Shown here in pieces: positions 36,878-45,172 of a stretch of 64,000 nt of DNA. The notes beneath the pieces are model-generated. The model ran no database searches, had not been told where the DNA came from, and saw nothing but the letters and a program-made list of their open reading frames with translations. Position numbers and translations under genes: made by a program. The first letter of the stretch is position 1; each line of letters opens with the position of its first letter. Source of the stretch: Hathewaya histolytica (GTDB taxonomy: Bacteria > Bacillota > Clostridia > Clostridiales > Clostridiaceae); NCBI RefSeq assembly GCF_901482605.1, contig NZ_LR590481.1, positions 1,736,001-1,800,000 on the forward strand, in the 5' to 3' direction.

Positions 36878-37729
36878 TTATGAAACTGCTTTTTGTCTAG
36901 ATAAAACAATAGATGCTCCAACAATTAGTATTCCTCCTATAATAGAATATACAGATAAAGCTTCTCCAAATAAAATAAATCCCCAAGCGGTATTAAAGAA
37001 TATTCCTATATATCTTACAACTTCTACAATTACTGCATTAGCATTTCCGAAAGCACCTGTTAAGAATATTTGTGCTAATAAGGAAACGGCACCTAACAAG
37101 ATTAACAGGATTAATTCTTTTGCTGTTGGTATTACAAAGTTATTTCTCATCAATACTCCAGCAACTATAGTAGATGCAGCTAAGAAATAAAACACTATTT
37201 CGTAATGATGATGTTTCTTAGACTTTGCTAATTTTCTTATGGTAATTGAAGCACTTGCCGATAAAACTGCACTTAACAATCCAAAGATGGCATAGAAAGA
37301 ATAAGTAGAGTATCTAAATGGGTTTATGATAAGTGCGGCACCAAATAAAATAATAATGATAAACATCCAAGCATTTTTCGGTAATTTCTCCTTTAGAAAA
37401 ATTGATGAAAATAGCATTACAAAAAGTCCAGATAAGTGAGCAAGTATTGCTGCATCTCCAAGCTTCATTGTAGAAATAGCAAAGAAGTAAGTTACCATAT
37501 AAAGTCCTCCAAGCATACCTCTAAGCAATAATAATGGTTTTTGTTCTTTAGAAAACTTTATATTAGAAGTTTTCATTAAAATCAATATTAGCACCGTTCC
37601 AATTATACCCCTAAAAAACGCTATTTCATTAGATGGTATCCTGGCACTTACAGATTTCACCAAAACATTCATTATACTAAACGTGAGAGAAGATAGTATA
37701 GCTAATAAAACACCTTTATTTATTTTCAT
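36878..37729 (-). CDS. EamA/DMT-family exporter, likely metallophore exporter (CntI-like)
   Basis: This 283-residue inner-membrane protein has ten hydrophobic helices arranged as two EamA repeats (FSIMNVLVKSVSARIPSNEI in the first, LSASASITIRKLAKS in the second). The ATG at 37729 has GAGGAGCG upstream and overlaps the end of the opine dehydrogenase gene. In Pseudomonas the EamA protein CntI exports the opine metallophore pseudopaline, while staphylococci use an MFS exporter (CntE). Position at the end of a CntL/CntM operon supports the same export role here; this is inference from context. Confidence 0.8.
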   Translation of the reverse strand: MKINKGVLLAILSSLTFSIMNVLVKSVSARIPSNEIAFFRGIIGTVLILILMKTSNIKFSKEQKPLLLLRGMLGGLYMVTYFFAISTMKLGDAAILAHLSGLFVMLFSSIFLKEKLPKNAWMFIIIILFGAALIINPFRYSTYSFYAIFGLLSAVLSASASITIRKLAKSKKHHHYEIVFYFLAASTIVAGVLMRNNFVIPTAKELILLILLGAVSLLAQIFLTGAFGNANAVIVEVVRYIGIFFNTAWGFILFGEALSVYSIIGGILIVGASIVLSRQKAVS

Positions 37730-39035
37730 TAAATCGCTCCTCAACTATAATTTTTGCACTGTTTAAGATATTATCTTTAAATATGTTATCATTCATATTT
37801 TCTTTACCTTTATCATTAATAAATCTATTTAAATACATATCAAATACATCTATTAACTCTTTTGTATTTCTCATCTCTACATTTAACATTGATCCAATGC
37901 TATATAAAAGCTTAATCTTTCTATAGTCCTCAAAGGGCATCCTAGGTATATTCCATTTTCCAAAGTTATCTTTATAGACTTTAGGGTAAGAGACTTTTGA
38001 GAACTCAAAATATCTCCCCTCCTCATCAGGAATAGAAAAAGGATCTATTAATATTGAAGAATATCTAACATAAAGTAAATATTCTTGTTTTATTTGACTA
38101 TACTTAGTAAAATTATCTATATCCTCTCTTGATATAGATTTCTCAAGCACAGGATAATTATCATCATTTAAAAATTTAAGAAGATTTATAGGTTTAATTT
38201 TCAAATGACTATATACATTAGATATTTCCTTCCATAGATAACACATAACTTCAATAGTTTTCATTGTTATTGGGCCTTCTGGATAAAGCTTGTACACATA
38301 TTTATTGGTTTTATCATAGTCAAATATTTGATTTAAACTAATATCATTAATTAAAAAAGCTGGGTGGACGAAAACAGTTATGTTCTTACTTTCTACTTCT
38401 AGTGCTTCATCTAATACTTCATAAGTAACCCCAACTTCTTTAAAAAAACTTTCAAGAACTTCTATCTTATTGCTACCTTTTAGAGTTGAACCCATATATA
38501 TTTTTTTCTTCAAAGCTTTTGTTGTTATTTCTAATAAAGATTCTGTAGATGTATACTTTGTAGCTCCAAAATAGTTTGATAAACTAATTATTTCAATATC
38601 TCTTCCATATATTTTTAAATAGTTAGAAATTAATATACTTGATCCAAACTCTGGTGATACTAAAATAATGGTTTTTAATCTTTCTAATTTTTTAAGGTTT
38701 AAACTTTTTAATACTTCTATATAACAATCACAAGGAACACACAATATCATGGTTTCCCAAATGTCTTTTATATCGGAATAGTCTACATATAAATTTTTTA
38801 GTTTATAACTTCCTTCCATCATAGATAATTCTTTTTTAGCTACATTTCCTTTTAATATGAAATTATTCTTTTTTAATTCTTCTACAAAGCATAAAGATTT
38901 GTTACTATCTCTAACAGCTACTCCAATTTCATCTGAAAATCCCTTGGATAAATTAATTATCATATTAATTGCAACTGGGCCAGAACCTATTATCAGTGTA
39001 TTTTTTAAATTATTATTCATATTTTTATTCATCAT
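37716..39035 (-). CDS. cntM: Opine metallophore dehydrogenase (staphylopine/pseudopaline CntM family)
   Basis: CntM reductively condenses the CntL product with an alpha-keto acid (pyruvate or 2-oxoglutarate) using NAD(P)H to give an opine metallophore. The 439-residue protein starts with the Rossmann motif LIIGSGPVAINMIIN. Segments closely resembling S. aureus CntM are visible: VSPEFGSSILI, IEIISLSNYFGATKY, KKIYMGSTLKGSN, YKLYPEGPITM, YLLYVRYSSILIDPFS and IPRMPFEDYRKIKLL. It overlaps the CntL-like gene by 4 bp and the exporter gene by 14 bp. The keto acid used cannot be read from the sequence by eye. A general opine dehydrogenase is much less likely given the partner gene. Confidence 0.9.
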   Translation of the reverse strand: MMNKNMNNNLKNTLIIGSGPVAINMIINLSKGFSDEIGVAVRDSNKSLCFVEELKKNNFILKGNVAKKELSMMEGSYKLKNLYVDYSDIKDIWETMILCVPCDCYIEVLKSLNLKKLERLKTIILVSPEFGSSILISNYLKIYGRDIEIISLSNYFGATKYTSTESLLEITTKALKKKIYMGSTLKGSNKIEVLESFFKEVGVTYEVLDEALEVESKNITVFVHPAFLINDISLNQIFDYDKTNKYVYKLYPEGPITMKTIEVMCYLWKEISNVYSHLKIKPINLLKFLNDDNYPVLEKSISREDIDNFTKYSQIKQEYLLYVRYSSILIDPFSIPDEEGRYFEFSKVSYPKVYKDNFGKWNIPRMPFEDYRKIKLLYSIGSMLNVEMRNTKELIDVFDMYLNRFINDKGKENMNDNIFKDNILNSAKIIVEERFNENK

Positions 39036-39811
39036 AAAATTTTCTCCAAAACTACACTTTCATAAATATATTTATTATCTTTTATTATTGTTTTTTGACA
39101 GTTACTTATTTTCTTTATATCCAAGGGATAGTTAAATATGCTCTTTAATTTATTTCCATATCTTAAAATAATCTTTGTATCATCATCGATATTTTCTAAT
39201 AAGTACTTTGCAATATCTAGTTTTGATTCAACTAAAGAAGCTATTATAATATGGCTAAAGCTCTTTAAATCAAAATTACGTATATCTTTTGATGAAAACG
39301 ATATATTTTTAATACCATATTTATTAGATAACTTTTCTGATAAATCAAGTGCTTCATTATCAATATCTAAACAAACTACTTCAGAGTTAACTTCATTATT
39401 TATAGTAAATGCTGTTATTGGCATAGCACCAGAACCTATAAATAAAATTTTTGACTTCTTATTTATATCAAATTCTAATATTTCATTTTCTACTGCAAGT
39501 CTTAGGTCATCAGAATACTTAAATGAATCTAGGTTATCACTTAATATACTACGTGCCTGACATTTTTCAACACACCCTAATGCTGCTGCAGTAGCATATC
39601 TCAAATCTCTTATTAAAGTATCTTGATCTTTTTCTGATATATATTTATTCCATTTTAAGTTATTAGAACTATCTAATATAAATTCACATACATAATCAAG
39701 CTTATCTTTTAAAACTGTACAACATTCATTATGTTCATTACATAAGTTCATAATTTCATTAATATCTATGTTTATTAATTTTAAATCTAATAAAAATTTA
39801 TGTTTTTCCAT
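39032..39811 (-). CDS. cntL: Nicotianamine synthase-like enzyme (CntL family)
   Basis: Nicotianamine-synthase-like enzymes move one aminobutyrate unit from S-adenosylmethionine to an acceptor, histidine in staphylopine and pseudopaline. This 259-residue protein has the expected size (CntL ~270) and order. A helical N-terminus is followed by the SAM-binding motif KILFIGSGAMPITAFTINNE at ~residues 125-145, the acidic ribose contact CLDIDNEALDLSEKLSNKYG, and SFSSKDIRNFDLKSFSHIII with the later LRYGNKLKSIF segment. The pairing with CntM is diagnostic of opine metallophore clusters. No histidine racemase (CntK) is in the window, so the L-form of the amino acid may be used, as in pseudopaline. Confidence 0.85.
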   Translation of the reverse strand: MEKHKFLLDLKLINIDINEIMNLCNEHNECCTVLKDKLDYVCEFILDSSNNLKWNKYISEKDQDTLIRDLRYATAAALGCVEKCQARSILSDNLDSFKYSDDLRLAVENEILEFDINKKSKILFIGSGAMPITAFTINNEVNSEVVCLDIDNEALDLSEKLSNKYGIKNISFSSKDIRNFDLKSFSHIIIASLVESKLDIAKYLLENIDDDTKIILRYGNKLKSIFNYPLDIKKISNCQKTIIKDNKYIYESVVLEKIL

Positions 39812-39876
39812 ATCTCCCCTAACCTCTCAACCTTTTGTTCTTAGTATTTAATCGTTAATAAAATAATGTTTTATTA

Positions 39877-40635
39877 CTAACTGCATTTAACTGGCGTTAC
39901 GCTAAGATACCCCTTCTTAGTACAACAAACTTCTACTTCTACTTTATATACCTCTTTCAATAAAAATGGGTCCAATACTTCTTCTGCAAGTCCTTCTTTT
40001 GCTACATATCCTCCGTTAAGTAATATGATTTTATCACTATATCTTGTAGATAAAGCTAAATCATGAATTACCACAATAGTAATAGCATTATTTTCTTTAG
40101 TATATTCTCTTGCTAAATCTAGGACTTGCAATTGATGTCTTATATCTAATGCACTAGTTGGTTCATCTAATAGTAGTATTTTGGGTTTTGAAACTAAGGC
40201 CTGAGCCATAATAACAAGTTGCTTTTGTCCACCACTTAGACTTGAAAACTTATTACGACTTAAATGACTCAAATTTATTTTTTTCAATATCCTATTTGTT
40301 TCTTCTAATTTTTCCTTAGGAATTTTCCATCTTAAATCCTTCATATGTCCAAGCAATACCATTTCAAATACAGTTAAGTTAGAGTTACTACTACTCATTT
40401 GAGGAACATACGCAATTTTATCCATAGGAAGTTTTTCTTTTGGATTTTCATTCATATGTATAGTTCCTTCATAATTAATCATTTTTGATATAGCCTTTAT
40501 AAATGTAGTCTTTCCTGTACCATTTGGCCCTATAATAGAAGTTACCTCGCCTTCGTGAAATGTAGCTGTTATATCTTTTAAAACTTCCTTATTTTTAAAC
40601 TTAACTGAAACTTTGTCAGCCTTCATAAAACTCAT
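39877..40635 (-). CDS. Metallophore operon ABC importer, ATPase
   Basis: This 252-residue FecE/FhuC-class ATPase has Walker A (GPNGTGKTT), Q-loop (YVPQMSSSN), signature (LSGGQKQLV), Walker B (ILLLDEPTS) and switch His (VIHDLALSTRY). The C-terminus ends in a Cys pair (EVEVCCTKKGYLSVTPVKCS), which is unusual for these ATPases. The gene overlaps the permease gene by one base and is followed after 65 bp by the CntL-like gene. Confidence 0.92.
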   Translation of the reverse strand: MSFMKADKVSVKFKNKEVLKDITATFHEGEVTSIIGPNGTGKTTFIKAISKMINYEGTIHMNENPKEKLPMDKIAYVPQMSSSNSNLTVFEMVLLGHMKDLRWKIPKEKLEETNRILKKINLSHLSRNKFSSLSGGQKQLVIMAQALVSKPKILLLDEPTSALDIRHQLQVLDLAREYTKENNAITIVVIHDLALSTRYSDKIILLNGGYVAKEGLAEEVLDPFLLKEVYKVEVEVCCTKKGYLSVTPVKCS

Positions 40636-41696
40636 TATTCTGCTCCTTTCGATAGTAATAAGAATAATAAGAATGGTACCCCAACAATGGATGTAACAAT
40701 TCCTATTGGTATCATTGCACCTGGTTTTATCATTTTAGATATTATAGAAGCAACAACCATAATAAGAGCACCAAATATAGCAGAAATAGGCGATAAATAT
40801 CTTTGATCTTCTCCAATTGACATCCTTGCAAAGTGTGGAGAGATTAGCCCTATAAATCCAATTGGACCTATAAAAGAAACCGCTCCAGTTGTTAGTAATG
40901 TTGCAATTAAAAATATCTTTAATTTTAGTTTGTCCACATTTATTCCAAGACTTCTTGCCCTTTCTTCTCCAGCAGATAATGCTGTTATTTGCCATATTAC
41001 TGTTGTTGTTAATAAGAGACAAATGATAAAAATACTCATTGTAACAAAAACACCAATCCAACTGGATTTTAATAAACTTCCAAACATCCAAAATACAATT
41101 TGTTGAGATACTTCTGGTGCAGACATATATTGAACTAGAGATTGTAGTGCTTGAAATAAAAAGTGAATAACAATCCCTGTTAATATCATTGTTATAGATT
41201 TCATGCCTTTATTTTTACCTATGAAATAAATACATAAGCTAGATATAAATGAAAATAGAAATGCCATCAGTGGTATAGAAAGCCAACCTATATTTCCAAT
41301 AGTAAAACCTGTTAAAATAGCAAGTGAAGCTCCAAAGCCTGCTGATGAAGATATGCCAAGTGTGTATGGACTTGCTAAAGGGTTGTTTAATATTGTTTGC
41401 ATATGCGATCCTGCAAGTCCTAATGATGCTCCAACAAATACACAGGTAAAAGTCATTGGAAGTCTTATAGACCACATTACAGCTGAATTTACACTTGTAT
41501 TCCCTGGTCCTTGTAACAATGTACTTATTACATCAGATAGTGGCATACCAGATGGTCCAACAACCAAATCTATAATACAAACCATGGCTAATACTACAGT
41601 TACTATAACAAATAAAAGAAGTCTTCTTCGGTTAATACTTTTGTATATATCTTCTCCCTTATTTAAATCCTCCAGCACTTCTTTTGGGGTTTGCAT
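40635..41696 (-). CDS. Metallophore operon ABC importer, permease (FecCD family)
   Basis: This 353-residue permease has a cytoplasmic N-terminal extension of ~25 residues and about ten helices. FecCD motifs are IRLPMTFTCVFVGASLGLAG, MQTILNNPLASPYTLGISSS and IGPIGFIGLISPHFARMSIG. It is the only permease gene of the operon, so a homodimer is expected. Siderophore-type (FecCD) import of an opine metallophore differs from the Opp-type CntABCDF importer of S. aureus and the TonB receptor route of Pseudomonas. Confidence 0.92.
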   Translation of the reverse strand: MQTPKEVLEDLNKGEDIYKSINRRRLLLFVIVTVVLAMVCIIDLVVGPSGMPLSDVISTLLQGPGNTSVNSAVMWSIRLPMTFTCVFVGASLGLAGSHMQTILNNPLASPYTLGISSSAGFGASLAILTGFTIGNIGWLSIPLMAFLFSFISSLCIYFIGKNKGMKSITMILTGIVIHFLFQALQSLVQYMSAPEVSQQIVFWMFGSLLKSSWIGVFVTMSIFIICLLLTTTVIWQITALSAGEERARSLGINVDKLKLKIFLIATLLTTGAVSFIGPIGFIGLISPHFARMSIGEDQRYLSPISAIFGALIMVVASIISKMIKPGAMIPIGIVTSIVGVPFLLFLLLSKGAE

Positions 41697-41699
41697 TAC

Positions 41700-42836
41700 C
41701 TATTCCCCCTTTATCATAAAAGTACCCTCTGGTTTTACAGGTAAATACTTTTTATAGAACTCATTTAAGTTTGCTAGTGGATCTACATCTTTAAACTTTT
41801 CTGGGTGAATAGCTTTAGCAATGTATTGAAGATATACGTAATCATAAAGTGTTCTAAGTCCACTGTGATCAACACCATATACTTCTTTATTTTTAACTGC
41901 ATTTAAGTTATCCCAACCTGGCCTTTTTAAATACATATTCATAGTTTCTAAGGATCTTTCTTTTTTTACATCAAAGCCCATTTCAAATCTTTTTTTACCC
42001 TCATCTTTAGAATTAGTTTGTCCAGAAAAAATTATAACCTCTGGGTTTGTAGAAATAACATATTCAGGATTTAATGGCCCGTACTCTTTAATTTTTTCTT
42101 TTGCTATGTTGTTACATCTTGCAGTTTTAAGTATGTTTCCCCACAGAGAACTTCCATAAGAGTTTCCATAAGTCTCTGGCCCTTGACTTGCAAGTTCAAA
42201 ATAAACTGATTTAAATTTACTTTCTGGTATTTCTTTTACTCTATCTTCAACATCTTTTATTTGCTTTTTATAGTTTTCTATAAGTTCCTTTGCCCTTTCT
42301 TCTTTTCCTAAAAGCTTACCGAGTATTTCTGTGCTCTTTATATGTTTATCTAAAGTAAATGAATTGTAATCAACTACCGCTACAGGAATCCCAAGATTTT
42401 TAATTGTCTTAATACCATCTCCTAGCTTTTTAGCTTGATAAGGTGCAAGGATAACCAAATCTGGTTTTGCTTCGATTAACTTTTCCATACTAAAACTATC
42501 TAAATAAATGGATCCTGTGTCTATGCAATTTTCTAGATTTGGAGCTACTTTTGCATATTTTGACCACATTGCATTCATTAAGTCTTTTGTTTCTCCTTTT
42601 GACATTGCAACAATTCTATCTAATTTAAAATCTCCAGATATAGCAAAATAATTTTCTATGTAAAAACCTAAAAATATCTTTTCAGCTGGTTTCTTTAAAA
42701 CAATTTTATCTCCATTAATATCTTCTACCTCAATACTCTTACTTGCTTCCGACTTTTTCTTATCATTGCCTTGTGAGCACCCCCCTAGGCTTACAATCAC
42801 TAATATAGCTAATATAATGCTAAGTATTTTCTTCAT
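41700..42836 (-). CDS. Metallophore operon binding lipoprotein
   Basis: This 378-residue solute-binding protein of the FecB/BtuF fold class has a lipoprotein signal with lipobox SLGGC at ~residues 16-20. Lobe one includes PAEKIFLGFYIENYFAISGD and EAKPDLVILAPYQAKKLGDG; lobe two includes FKSVYFELASQGPETYGNSY and STNPEVIIFSGQTNSKDEG. It is the first gene behind cobalamin riboswitch 2 and should capture the metal-loaded opine, or possibly a corrinoid, outside the cell. It ends 3 bp before the permease gene. Confidence 0.88.
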   Translation of the reverse strand: MKKILSIILAILVIVSLGGCSQGNDKKKSEASKSIEVEDINGDKIVLKKPAEKIFLGFYIENYFAISGDFKLDRIVAMSKGETKDLMNAMWSKYAKVAPNLENCIDTGSIYLDSFSMEKLIEAKPDLVILAPYQAKKLGDGIKTIKNLGIPVAVVDYNSFTLDKHIKSTEILGKLLGKEERAKELIENYKKQIKDVEDRVKEIPESKFKSVYFELASQGPETYGNSYGSSLWGNILKTARCNNIAKEKIKEYGPLNPEYVISTNPEVIIFSGQTNSKDEGKKRFEMGFDVKKERSLETMNMYLKRPGWDNLNAVKNKEVYGVDHSGLRTLYDYVYLQYIAKAIHPEKFKDVDPLANLNEFYKKYLPVKPEGTFMIKGE

Positions 42837-42947
42837 AGTATACCTCCCAAATATCGTTCTTATAACAGATAATTTTTAATCCTATGACTTTTTAATTTAA
42901 ATCTCTTCCCTACCCCCTTTTGCATTTTATGAATATTCCAAAATGCT

Positions 42948-42988
42948 TATTATTAAATGCAAATGCATATTATTTGCATTTAATAATA
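42948..42988. promoter_or_regulatory. Long perfect inverted repeat in the metallophore leader
   Basis: Two perfect 17-bp arms (42948-42964 and 42972-42988, core ATTAAATGCAAAT, 7-nt spacer) lie between the riboswitch terminator and the first gene. There is no T-run on either side, so an operator or mRNA-stability hairpin is more likely than a terminator. Related half-sites (AAAATGC) occur on both sides. Confidence 0.5.
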
Positions 42989-43168
42989 TCATACGGCTTA
43001 TTTTTTATCAAGAATATAATTTAAAAAATATACCATTTAATTATGCTTATCTCATATTTTGAAAATATATTACATATAAGATATTTTAATAATTTATTTT
43101 GTAAATTATTTAAGCTAATAACATAGATTATATTATTTACCATGCCAAAAAAATATTTTTCCCCATAA

Positions 43169-43203
43169 ATAATAGCCCTTTAACAATTGTCAAAGGGCTA
43201 TTT
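43169..43203 (-). terminator. Riboswitch-controlled terminator of the metallophore operon
   Basis: AATAGCCCTTTGACA / TGTTAAAGGGCTATT-type hairpin with ATTT after it on the minus strand, 35 bp behind the AGGGGG motif of the expression platform and 330 bp ahead of the first gene. Confidence 0.75.
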
Positions 43204-43269
43204 ATTCAAAAAAATATTTTTCAAACATATATATACCCCCTATCGCTCGTAGAGTTATAAGTATATTAA

Positions 43270-43428
43270 AATAGGCAGGTCTCCTGGCTTAAGCATCAAC
43301 ATTCCTACAGCCTTCCCAGTTTCCCAGTGGCATAATTGTAGGAACTCATCTATTACAGTGGCGGGACCGCGTGGGATTCAAACCCACTTCCCTTTTAATT
43401 AATAGATATTAATATCTATTAAACCTAA
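43270..43428 (-). ncRNA. Cobalamin riboswitch 2 (metallophore operon)
   Basis: The minus strand shows the same aptamer as riboswitch 1: GGGAAGTGGGTTTGAATCCC, CGCGGTCCCGCCACTGT, TATGCCACTGGG and a canonical B12 box TTAAGCCAGGAGACCTGCC. It precedes the binding protein/permease/ATPase/CntL/CntM/EamA operon. Cobalamin-bound RNA should favour the terminator at 43169-43203, so the whole metallophore circuit is expected to be shut down when B12 is plentiful. Confidence 0.95.
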
Positions 43429-43520
43429 TTTTAACATATTCAATTTTATAAAATCATTTTAACATACTACAATCAAATTAAGCAAATAATTTTGAAAATT
43501 CCATCACAAAAGATTAATTA

Positions 43521-44054
43521 TTATAATTCTAATACCATATGTATGTCATAGGGTTCTAATTCATACAATTCTTTATTTACTTCACTGGCTACTTTTGCAC
43601 CCATATAAAAATAAAAACCTACTGTATTTTTAAAGGGTGTAGCCGATATGTACAGGCTTTTAGCACCTAACTCTTTTGCTCTTTTAGATAACAAATTAAC
43701 TAAATTCTTTCCTATACCCTTTTTACGATAATTATTACTTATATATAACATATCAAGTTTAAGTTGGTCATTATTTCTGCCAATAAATTTGCTTTCTAAG
43801 GCTGCTAAACCTACAATTTTATTGTTATCAAATGCTCCATATATTATTCCATTCCTATCATATATATCTTCTAATCTAATAATATATTCATTAAGTTCTT
43901 TCAAATTCCAACTTTCAATATTATAAAATTCATTTACTATTTCAAGCTTATTATTCCTAAAATAATAAACCTCATTTACTACTTCTTTTCTATCAACTTG
44001 TCCCAATAATGAAAGTTCTGACCTTTTAAGTAATTTATACTCCAAAATGCTCAA
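43521..44054 (-). CDS. GNAT-family N-acetyltransferase
   Basis: This 177-residue acetyltransferase has the GNAT core in residues ~60-165: a beta strand pair (GAFDNNKIVGLAALE), motif A with the acetyl-CoA pyrophosphate loop (LYISNNYRKKGIGKNLVNLL) and motif B (FYFYMGAKVAS). The substrate is unknown. It starts with ATG after GGGGG and is monocistronic, just upstream of the metallophore riboswitch on the same strand; the 90-bp gap has no clear terminator. Confidence 0.85.
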   Translation of the reverse strand: MSILEYKLLKRSELSLLGQVDRKEVVNEVYYFRNNKLEIVNEFYNIESWNLKELNEYIIRLEDIYDRNGIIYGAFDNNKIVGLAALESKFIGRNNDQLKLDMLYISNNYRKKGIGKNLVNLLSKRAKELGAKSLYISATPFKNTVGFYFYMGAKVASEVNKELYELEPYDIHMVLEL

Positions 44055-44181
44055 TCCCCCTTTTATTATCTACCACGTATTTTTAACAATACTCTAGCCC
44101 CATAAACTATAATTAATTGTTTAAACGTTCTATAAAGAAATACACCAAATTACCAAAAGTAGAATTTAACACAAAAATTTT

Positions 44182-44967
44182 TCATAAATTTCCTAGTAAC
44201 TTTTGAACCTCTAATTCTGTCAATGACCTATACTGACCTTTTTCTAAGGATTCATCTAACATTAATCCCCCAATGGAAATCCTTTTTAAATATACAACAT
44301 AACACCCTACTGCCTTTAACATACGTTTCACTTGATGCTTACGTCCCTCTGAAATAGTAAGATATCCAGAAACCACAGGCTGATTATATTGACCTGAATC
44401 TATATTATATAAATTCTCAATAGGCATTTTATAGTTGAGTTCTTTATACATTCCACTTTTATCAATTTTTATTTTTGCAGGTTTCGTTAGTATTTCACCT
44501 TTCGAAATGTAAACTCCTTGCTCCAATTCCTTCCTATCTTCCTCATCTAAGGAACCCAAAGCCCAAAAGAAATAGGTTTTTTCAACATGCTTTTCAGGAT
44601 ACATTAATTTATGTTCAAATTCACCATCATTAGTCAGTAGCAATAATCCTTCCGTATCTTTATCTAATCTTCCAACATGGAATACTCCATTCATGTTAGC
44701 ATCATGAAAAAAATCAAATACGGTTTTATTAACTTTATCCTTCCTTGCAGTGATATAACCTGCAGGTTTGTTAAACATGTAATATACTTTTCCAGTATAA
44801 TCAACAACTTTACCACTATACTCAATAACATCAGAATCTTCCTTAATTTCTATTGCAGGTTCTGTTATTACTTCTCCATTTACCTTAACTCTGCCTTCTT
44901 TAATATAGGTTCGAATGCTCTTTCTCCCTTCAGTGGATGATTCTGATAAAAATTTATCTAATCTCAT
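44182..44967 (-). CDS. RsuA/RluB-family pseudouridine synthase
   Basis: This 261-residue enzyme converts a specific uridine in rRNA to pseudouridine. An N-terminal S4 RNA-binding domain (residues 1-~60, MRLDKFLSESSTEGRKSIRT, VKVNGEVI) is followed by the catalytic domain with Asp in HVGRLDKDTEGLLLLTNDG (~residue 104) and the conserved SEGRKHQVKRMLKAVGC segment. The group is small-subunit/RluF-like; which site it modifies is not clear. The gene stands alone. Confidence 0.9.
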   Translation of the reverse strand: MRLDKFLSESSTEGRKSIRTYIKEGRVKVNGEVITEPAIEIKEDSDVIEYSGKVVDYTGKVYYMFNKPAGYITARKDKVNKTVFDFFHDANMNGVFHVGRLDKDTEGLLLLTNDGEFEHKLMYPEKHVEKTYFFWALGSLDEEDRKELEQGVYISKGEILTKPAKIKIDKSGMYKELNYKMPIENLYNIDSGQYNQPVVSGYLTISEGRKHQVKRMLKAVGCYVVYLKRISIGGLMLDESLEKGQYRSLTELEVQKLLGNL

Positions 44968-45172
44968 ATTTTATCTTTAGTTAGAGAGAGTCTTATAAGT
45001 AGAAACCCTTACTAAATCTTCCCCCTTTCATTTTATGCATTTTATATATTTTTAAGTTTATCATCTAATTTTATTCAATTCAATTTATAATTTTTAATTA
45101 AATTCTCTTCAGTAATTTCACAACATGTCCTATGAAACATTTTATAATAATATTTAAAAACTATATAAATAT

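Noticed and set aside
40735-41475. Minus-strand open frames inside the metallophore permease gene
   Set aside because: They lie in shifted frames of a clear FecCD permease and have Cys/Tyr/Asn-rich, non-protein-like composition.
39877-43428. Reading the second B12 operon as an ordinary vitamin B12 importer only
   Set aside because: The CntL- and CntM-type genes and the exporter overlap or closely follow the importer genes in one transcription unit, which a simple B12 importer would not need.
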